Of a stretch of 64,000 bases of DNA, positions 56,645 to 64,000 are shown piece by piece. Under the pieces are notes generated by a model, which ran no database searches, was not told where the DNA came from, and saw only the letters and a program-made list of their open reading frames with translations. A program made the translations under genes and the position numbers. Origin of the DNA: Aquatica leii (taxonomy: Eukaryota; Arthropoda; Insecta; Coleoptera; Lampyridae); assembly GCA_035610365.1 (NCBI GenBank), contig CM069434.1:96708806-96772805 (forward strand), read 5' to 3'. The number at the start of each line of letters is the position of its first letter. Position 1 is the first letter of the stretch.

Positions 56645-58631
56645 ATGCCGGAAGAACTGAAAAAAAGAGATGCTCACGTAACTGGAGAATATATTGAACT
56701 AGCGCATAAAACACCCGACAGAGATGTAGATATTTCAGATTTTGATAGTGATGACGATGTCGCTGATCCAGATTATGATGTAAGCTACGAAAAAAGCCCG
56801 GAGAATGACGAAATAGGCCAAGACCACAAAAAAAACAGAAAAAAGGAAGAAAAAGAAAACAGAATACCAAGAATTAGAAAAAATATGTAACAAAAAACAA
56901 AAGACATTCATGGTTGGGGTACATAACCGACAGTGGTAGTAGCTTAATGAGCAAAAAGTCTGTGAAAAGTCCCTGTCTTAATACTTGCAAACTCTCATGT
57001 AAAACTAAAATATCAGAAGAAACTCGTCGAAGTATACATACAAATTTTTGGAGTCCTATGAAATCAGTGGACATAAGAAGACAGCTTATTGCATCAAGAG
57101 TTCTACAGATACCTATAAAGAGAAATCGAGAGCGCACATGTGAAAGGAGTGACATAAGAAATTTTTCCAATAATTATAATTTTGAAGTTGGAAATGTGAA
57201 AGAAACAGTGTGTAAGAAATTTTTTCTAAACACACTTAGCATCTCACAACAAACTGTAGATACGGCAATAAAGAAAAAGAAAGATGGGGGCCTTGTATCT
57301 CCTGACAAAAGAGGACCACACGCACCTATTAACAAAATTTCAGAAGAGATTCGCAATAGCGTTCGAAGTCATACTTTTAGATTTCCAACTTATGAGTCGC
57401 ATTATTCTCGCGAGAAAAACAACAAAAAGTATCTTGGAAACAATTTAAATATAAGCAAAATCTACAGTCTGTATTTAGAAGAATGCACTGAGAGGTGTCT
57501 TCCTACTGAAGATATTGCAAAAGATGGGTTATATTCAGAAATTTTTAACTATGAATATAACTATTCTTTTAAAAGTTTAGATAACAACACTTGCGGCTTA
57601 TGTGACAATTATAAACTTTAACTTCAGGAAGCAGACACCTTGGAGATACGAAAAGGTTTACAAAAAGAATATGATGACCATCTTCTGGATGCAAATAATA
57701 GATACAAAATGAAATCTGAGGATAAAAAAACTTCAAGAGAATATTTACTTGAAAAAAAAGTAGTTATGATTGACTTAAAAAAATGTTTACCTACCCTAGA
57801 TTTACATAACTCGCAGAGCTTCTACTCACTTAAATTATGGACATACAATGTAACTATTCACAATGCAACTTTAGAAAAAAGTTACTGCGTTATGTAGGAT
57901 GAGAGTGTGGCTGGTAGAGGAGGCAATGAAGTTGCGTTATGCTTATTAAAGTAGCTAGAGAACAACGTGTCGGATGATATAAAAGAACTAACCATTTGAT
58001 CAGATAACTGTCCTAGCCAGAACCGTAACATTTTAATGATAATGTGTTACTTTTGGATTTTGCAAGTAAAACTTACAGTTAGAGTAATTACCCACAAATT
58101 TTTAGCCAGGGGTCATACACATCAAGAAGCCGATGCCGTTCATTCCATCATAGAACGTGAAAGAAAAAAAATTCTACAATTCCAAATTATGACGCCCTGG
58201 GATTGGCAACAGATGGTTAGATTATCTGGTACAAAAAACAGTCTTTTTGTAGTAAACATGGAGCCAACTGATTTTAAACATTTTAAAGATCTTTTTTATA
58301 GGCTAACAGCACCCTATATCAACAAGAAGAAGTATAATAAAGGGGGTGATTTTCTCATATCTCAAGTAAAACACATCCAGGTACGACAAGACAATTCGAG
58401 TGTTCTTTTTATAAAACTGACTTTAATAACGACTTCTTAGAAGTGGATTTCAACAGAAAAACACGTCGTATAAATAACACTCCATCGACTATTCCATTCA
58501 TTAGAGCTGATCCCAAACCAATTTCTATTAAAAAGTATAAACATTTACAAAAACTTTTAACATGGATACCAAAGACGTTTCACCAATATTATAAAAATTT
58601 AAAATATGAAAATCGCGAAGATGATCGGTAA
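56645..58631 (+). pseudogene. DDE-like transposase (unassigned family), almost intact frame
   Basis: An acidic N-terminal frame (56645-56890, SDFDSDDDVADPDYDVSYE) is joined by a frameshift to a single frame that runs from 56914 to 58440, interrupted by only four stops (57619, 57895, 57952, 57997). It begins with a Cys/Lys-rich HTH-like region, then VCKKFFLNTLSISQQTVDTA, SPDKRGPHAPINKISEEI and RFPTYESHYSREKN. Candidate catalytic blocks are VVMIDLKKCLPT, SDNCPSQNRNIL (about 58000-58035) and ITHKFLARGHTHQEADAVHS (about 58090-58145). The tail continues to 58631 in another frame. This is an arthropod transposase-derived family, possibly Sola-like; I cannot name it safely. Confidence 0.6.
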
Positions 58632-58639
58632 CGTAATAA

Positions 58640-59032
58640 TGTTTTTTATTTTTAGTTTTTTTGCTTAATATTTTTTATAATCCGCTTTAAGTTTCATATT
58701 TTGTAAGTTAGGATGTCTATTTATTCTGTAATAAAACAACTGTTCTAATACATTTTGTGTCTTATTACTTACAGTACTAGGGGGTTAAGTCCTTTACAAA
58801 TACATTAAGTCCCGAAATCAACTTTTTTGCAAGTCAATCGAGAAACTTTGACATCAAAGAATATGCAAGTTATATGTAGTTTTGCTGAAACAGGTATTTG
58901 TGCCTTTTCAGCTTAATTTTTAAACAGTAAATTGCGTTTTGTCTGTTAAAGGAGTTTATTTCGCAGTTACGCAAACTATATCCGCATTAGGGGCGCTACG
59001 TGCAAAAAAATTTAAATCAAATCGGGCGCTGC
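58640..59032. other. 3' flank of the DDE-like gene
   Basis: AT-rich; contains the two right-hand TTAAGTCC motifs and a GGGCGC repeat pair near 58990-59030. No gene seen. Confidence 0.4.
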
Positions 59033-59034
59033 TA

Positions 59035-60450
59035 CCCTAGTAGAACAAAGGCACTCAGAACAAATCAAAAACGTATTTTCAGTGTAAAATCACAAAATTA
59101 ATTTCATAACTTGTTGCAAAAACATCTATGATATGAAACAAATTGATTTAATTTTATTAGAACATAAAATAAGTAACACTCCAATAATATTTACGTTTTA
59201 AATTTTATGAAACGTAAATTGTGCAATTTATAAAAGCTTTTTTTTGAGTTAACTTTTAAATATTTTAAAACGTTTTGTGGTAACACACGTGTCCACTTAC
59301 AAGTTCAATATAGATTACAATAACCAAATATTTTTGATGTTTTTAAAACGTTTAACTACACGAACACATATGTAAGAACTTCAAAGAAACGTCTTCATCA
59401 TTATTTGCTTATAGAGAATCATGTTTCTCTTTGTTAAGTAGCGACATCAGCAAACAACAATTTCCTTTCATTATAACTTTTTATAACCAAACCCAATTAG
59501 ACAAAAGAATTTTCTTGAGTTATCCAGTACACTTCTATAATTGGATTTTTAAACTAAAATCCTCGTTGTTGATAGCTTTAATCTGAGGTTAAAATCTTCT
59601 TGAGTACGATACCCACTTAATGAAATAAATGGTCTTTTTTAAGATACGTAAATCAAATTTGTCAAACTACTCCAGTTACATGTGTGCATACATAGCAAAT
59701 TTTGTTTATCAAAAAACTACGACAAGATAAATAATGATTTCAGCAAAAAAACTTTATTTTAAACACAGTTCAAAGATTCTAACCTACGAAGCTGTCGTAA
59801 ACAGCCGAGAAAAATTATTTGTGGATTGTCATTACGTTTAAAACCTTTGTCGTAAAACGTTTAGACAACTTTACAAATTTTTTATAATTTTCTTCTACAA
59901 GTTAAAAAAAAATGTAATATTTGTTTTGTATAAAAAAGCATTTTTTGCTTATTGAAATTTCAAACATTAAAAACGTACGAATTTGATACTTTAACTAAGC
60001 AATTTACAAACAATCCGCCGTGGTGTAGAGTGTCCAATAGTCCTCTCATTACGCCGAAAGTCCATGGATCAAATCCCGTAGCTGTCATTTCTAAAAACTT
60101 GTCAAACATTCACCGCCGCTTTAATTAAGGACTAAGTCATTAATGTTTAACAGTATTCTCTAAGAAATACAACAAATGCCATTTAAGAACCAAAACTTTA
60201 TTTATTTATTTAAAAAAAACCATCATTTTATTTTACTTTCTAAAATTGTTTTTTATTTAGCACCAATGTGACACTCTCCCAACGAATCGTTAAGACATTT
60301 ATTAAACGAATTCAATTCGTTTTGTTGTACGCGAACATTTCACGTTCTTATAGTGATTATAAAACATTTTTGTGCCAGAATTCAAAACGTTCACTGTTTT
60401 TGAAAAAAACAAATTTGTAACATTTAAAAATCTGATTTGTTCTACTAGGG
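59035..60450. mobile_element. TIR element CCCTAGTAGAACAAA, TA target site
   Basis: The ends CCCTAGTAGAACAAA (59035-59049) and TTTGTTCTACTAGGG (60436-60450) are perfect 15-bp inverted repeats flanked by TA (59033-59034 and 60451-60452). 1416 bp, AT-rich, no ORF of note. A tRNA-like segment lies inside at 60016-60092. Non-autonomous DNA transposon of a TA-target superfamily. Confidence 0.75.
60016..60092 (+). repeat. tRNA-like / SINE head with A and B boxes
   Basis: TGGTGTAGAGTG (60021-60032) fits the pol III A box and GGATCAAATCC (60066-60076) is close to the B box, with tRNA-like spacing of about 34 bp between them. The 5' and 3' acceptor arms do not pair well, so a tRNA pseudogene or tRNA-derived SINE head is more likely than a working tRNA. 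Confidence 0.5.
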
Positions 60451-60452
60451 TA

Positions 60453-61420
60453 ATCGAGTTCTCAAACACGATGACGGATAATTCTCAGAGCGCTCATAAA
60501 ATTGTTATGTTTACTAACGATAAGGCTTTGAAATGTTGTCAGCAAATACTATTATAATAATTAATAATTTATGAATTACACAGCGTTCATTCAGTTCCGC
60601 ATATTTTATATAAAATTATAATAAATTATTACTACTATCCCAGTACGAAATAAAATATAACATAAAAAAAGTCAAAAATATTTTTTAAAAACAAGTTTTT
60701 AATTTAAATCACAAAAAGCCATTTTGATAACAATATTTGATATTTAACAAAAAAATAAATAAATGTTGATTGGTTAGAAAGCAGTAAATACATACAGCGT
60801 GTATTTGATTAACAGGTTGTTCAGTTCAAAATGAAATTATAGCATTAATACAAGCAATAAAATCAAAATAAACGTTGTAATAAAACATTTTAAAAAATCA
60901 AATTTTATGCCCAATAAATCGAAAATTACGGACGTATTGTATTAAGCAGTTTGTTGACACCGTTAACAATTTGGTTAATGAAGTAAAATAAAAATAATGT
61001 GATGTTTAACTGCTCTAAGAAATTTATGCAAAATAGGTTTTTATTCATACATAGAAACAAAACTAAGAAAAAAATTGATAACCAAAATTATGATTACTAT
61101 AAACGCTGTTTTTTTCAATCTAGTAGTATACGTCCGGTTAGTTCTGTATTAAGTGATAACATTATCCGATTGATAACATTTTCCGTGATTCCAATAAGCG
61201 GCGTGCACTGTATATACATAATCATTAGTTTAAATATCATTCCTGATCGTTATTGTACATTTAATTAATACAGTATTTTTGCATAATCTTCACTTCGCTG
61301 TAATAGGTATTTCATTTTCATCGTCTTTCTAGTGTTAAACTATGTATTATAAATCATGAAATAACTAGATGGAAATTTTATATGGTATAAAAAAGTAACT
61401 AAGTAAGAAGAGGTCTAACT
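60453..61420. other. AT-rich DNA without assigned genes
   Basis: No supported coding region. The open frame at 60999-61268 has no recognisable domain. Confidence 0.45.
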
Positions 61421-61422
61421 GT

Positions 61423-61790
61423 TTATTCAGAATCTGATTGTACCAGAGAAATTGCCAACGATTCTTCACTAGTGTCGTTCTGAGGATCGCAAATTTTGAA
61501 ACCTCGAAGCACCCTAGAATTAATAATTTCAGGTAGCATACAGTTTGTGTAAAATGAAATTAATTTTGGAAGCATTTTGTCATTCTACAAATCCACGTCA
61601 TGATAAATTCTATGAACAGCAAAATCGTTTTCAGTAATTATTACGAAATCACAATAGTCTCTTTTAGTGATATTTAACTGCCCCTGTTCTTGAAAATAAT
61701 ATGGATGTTGAGTTTCCAACCTAGAAATTGATATGTGCTAGTTTACTTTAGAAATATTTCGTAAAAACGGACAAAATAAGAAAACATGTC
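61423..61790 (-). pseudogene. YqaJ-like exonuclease domain remnant (transposon-borne)
   Basis: One minus-strand frame reads CPFLRNISKVN, then RLETQHPYYFQEQGQLNITK, RDYCDFVIITENDFAVHRIY, NDKMLPKLISFYTNCMLPEI, and ends in an acidic tail (QSDSE, stop at 61425-61423). CPF corresponds to the end of the E-x-KCP catalytic motif; YYxQxQGQL and CDFVxxT are standard YqaJ blocks. Two stops interrupt it and the N-terminal half is missing. YqaJ nucleases of this type are second ORFs of ISL2EU-type DNA transposons; they have been described in animals, so that origin is likely. Confidence 0.7.
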
Positions 61791-62310
61791 TGTTTTGCTG
61801 TTCCTGACCACGATACCTACAACTGAAAGTTTGAAAAAACTAAGTCCTAACCCTCCTCGTGCGATTTATATTTCTGGTTTTAATGCGCTAAGTTTGTTTT
61901 TAATTATAGACAGCATTAGAGATCTTGTTATATACATATTACAAAAATCTTTGAGACTTGGTTACGTGCGTCCTTGCGCAATAGCTTAGTAGCTATTCCA
62001 GGCTACTTTCTGGTGCGTAGGGGAGAAAGGAGAAATTGGAGCCACTTAAGGGAAACAGTGCATAAATATCACATAATACGTTCTATTAGTCCACATTTCG
62101 ATAATTCAATAAAATATATATTTCCCTCATGTTTGATAATCAAAAAATTAAAAAATATTCAAGATTAACAAAAAAAATGTTTTAAAAAAAATGATTCTGG
62201 TTCTCATTGCCCCAAACAAGATGTAATAAGAACCATGTCTTGAAATAATAAGAATTATGCCTTAGGGTATTAAAAACCATTATGTATTCTTAAAAAAACA
62301 TATTGCACAT
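61791..62310. other. Unassigned interval
   Basis: Between the YqaJ remnant and the pogo C-terminus. Open frames at 61786-62168 on plus have no recognisable domain. Confidence 0.35.
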
Positions 62311-62314
62311 TAGT

Positions 62315-63837
62315 TTCACTTCGATACACGTCACAGTTAGAATTTTCTGCAGATTCACATTCAGTACATTCGGCATACGCCCAATTTCCACAAATCCTAC
62401 ATCGAAACTAAAGTTTGTTGTGTTTTCCAACGTGAAAACAATAATGCACTTGTAATTTGATGTGTGGATGACTCATCCGATGAAGAACCGTTATCAAATA
62501 GGCGTTTCTTCTATTTATTTTCGTTCATCTTTGCTTCATCTTTAATGACATAGCTGTCAATATTTCCGAATATTGTTTTTGCCTACCAATTGACTTAACC
62601 TTGAGTACATGGTCAGGAACTGGAAAGATTGTAACCAAAATCTTTGACAGAAATTTTGGAAGTTTTTGCGGATCAAGTGCATCTCCGGTACTAGTAAGGC
62701 AGTAAGTGGCAACTTGATGTCAAGTTCTACTTCTTGGTTTTTTAAGCTTGCAGATAGCAGCTCGATTGCGTGACTGTTACAGTCAGCAGAAACATTAAGT
62801 GTCTTTTGAAGTATCTGGTCGTCACTATCCTTGGCAGCATCTTTTAAAACCACAAAATCGTCAGTTGTGAATGTAGAGTTAAAAGGAAAAATGCCGGCAG
62901 TAGCAAATCTACTAGTTTCTTTAACAATAGATGCAACTCTGAGTAAGTTTTACTAAAAAGTCCACCAATTTCATACGGCGTTATTTTTCTTAGTTGTCTT
63001 GATTTTATAAGATTGTTATACTTTTTATTGTATGCATTTTTAAAGGCCCAAAAAACGCCAATGTTGTGGCTGGAATGCGGAGGCAATGATAATATTGTAA
63101 TATAATTTTTCTTGCATAAATTAAAAGCTTTCAGCGTTGCGTTATCTAATATTAGTAAGTGAGTTCTTTTTTAGATGGTTTCTGAACCTTGAAAAAATGT
63201 GAGCAATTTGACAAAGATTGTTTAATCGCTCCACCCGTTCTTAGAATTTTCATAAAATGCTCTATCTTTCTTAATAAAAACAGAATGTCTCTCTCAAGAA
63301 AAGACAAACAAATGAGGAATTTGGGCGCCTGCAGCACTGACGGCACATTTAACGGTTATTGTCTTTCCTCGCTCCCAGGACGTTACTACTCCGACTCTTT
63401 TTTCTCTTTTGCGAGCAAGTATTTTTTGAGATTTTTGTACAGTGGGCACCCTTGTTTTGTCCGCATTAAATATTTGATTTGCTTCATAATTAAATTTGGT
63501 TAAAATGTTGTCTAAATTAGAATAAAATGTTGCTCATTCTGACTAGGTGATTGGCTAAATCGTTTTCTTAAATATATTTATTTCTTTTTTGAAGTGTTCT
63601 GTATGAGATACCCAACAAAACTGCCACCCTATAAATGCTTGTACCGTTTTCAATCAAATTTAGGGGTTGCTTAATTCGGTCCACCGACCATTTACAATTT
63701 TCTGATGATCGACATCGCTTGCGTAGCATTCTAAAAAAAATGTAGATTAAGATTCGATACCTGGGGTTGTTGGAGCCAGTTCCAATTAGCCCGTTTGGAT
63801 TGGTTCTCATTACCCTAAAGGTGAAGAGATTTATCAA
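62315..63837 (-). pseudogene. pogo/Tigger (jerky-like) DDE transposase
   Basis: Minus strand. The N-terminal psq-type HTH is at about 63585-63735 (KWSVDRIKQPLNLIENGTSI, YRVAVLLGISYRTLQKR). The DDE core follows in other frames: NADKTRVPTVQKSQKILARK with the first catalytic region near 63440-63500, then ERGKTITVKCAVSAAGAQIP (about 63335-63390), LLILDNATLKAF (about 63120-63155) and ILSLPPHSSHNIGVFWAFKN (63030-63095). The C-terminal AGIFPFNSTFTTDDF block is near 62860-62900, then KRRLFDNGSSSDES and a zinc-finger-like CRICGNWAYAECTEC (about 62345-62400). Frameshifts divide it into pieces. Confidence 0.75.
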
Positions 63838-64000
63838 ATATTTTTTTGAGAAATCCTTAGTTGGTATTTTGTTTTTAGAACTACTTTGTTACAATCTACA
63901 TATATACCTCTAACAGCAAAAAAATAATAAGGTTTCTACGCAGAATATAAATTAACTTACTTGCGTAGAAATGGCACCACCAAAATTATAACGATTGCAT
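63838..64000. other. Window edge, no gene seen
   Basis: AT-rich; presumably the 5' flank of the pogo-like element. Confidence 0.4.

Noticed and set aside
60016-60092. A functional tRNA gene
   Set aside because: A and B boxes are present, but the acceptor stem does not pair convincingly, and it is inside a DNA transposon.
1-64000. CRISPR arrays, operons or other prokaryotic systems
   Set aside because: No regularly spaced identical repeats with unique spacers; gene structure, introns and elements are all of animal type.

Overview
This window is insect-type nuclear DNA, probably from a beetle or another insect with a large, transposon-rich genome. The reasons are a Rebers-Riddiford (RR-1) cuticular protein gene with tiny introns, a TATA box with an arthropod TCAGT initiator, and a dense, AT-rich layer of decayed insect-type transposable elements: Copia, Gypsy, BEL/Pao, Jockey, RTE-like, R1/LOA-like, Penelope-like, hAT, piggyBac and pogo/Tigger. 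The species assignment is inference. Nothing prokaryotic is present.

Layout. 1-5.4 kb holds fragments of Gypsy (both strands), a hAT transposase, Jockey (-) and an RT-encoding LINE (+). 5.4-13.3 kb is a minus-strand Jockey-like LINE broken by a foldback-like element at its edge, a 1.06-kb LTR-like insertion with a 4-bp target duplication, and a nearly full-length Copia element with two LTRs and a 5-bp target duplication. 14.3-15.55 kb is the one convincing host gene, a three-exon cuticular protein gene with promoter and poly(A) signal. 16.2-16.6 kb is a frameshifted histone H1 pseudogene. 16.8-20.7 kb is a decayed R1/LOA-type LINE (-). 23.1-23.7 kb is a non-coding MITE with TA target sites. 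25.2-26.4 kb holds hAT and Penelope-like remnants with two hammerhead-like motifs. 26.9-31.7 kb is an RTE-like LINE split by a 1.75-kb DNA element. 31.9-34.3 kb holds a pogo C-terminus and two LINE tails. 35.9-37.3 kb has two head-to-head Penelope-like fragments. 37.4-47.0 kb has BEL/Pao (-), Gypsy (+) and BEL/Pao with an env-like reading frame (+). 47.2-49.4 kb is an internally deleted Jockey (+). 49.8-52.2 kb is a piggyBac transposase (-) split by a 700-bp foldback/MULE-like element. 56.6-58.6 kb is an almost open DDE-like transposase of a family I cannot name with certainty, flanked by repeated TTAAGTC motifs. 59.0-60.45 kb is a TIR element with TA target sites and a tRNA-like segment. 61.4-63.85 kb holds a YqaJ-nuclease remnant and a pogo/Tigger transposase (-).

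The coding pieces do not form a host pathway. They are independent mobile elements, mostly dead, whose nesting gives a relative chronology: Jockey before Copia and the LTR-like insertion, piggyBac before the foldback element, RTE-like LINE before the TIR element. The best candidates for under-described biology are the 700-bp foldback element with tandem TCGACGCGA-type repeats, the 1.75-kb TA/CCCACAAAACC element, the DDE-like transposase with its TTAAGTC motifs, and the TA/CCCTAGTAGAACAAA element. Family calls rest on reading conserved motifs by eye; no database search was possible.
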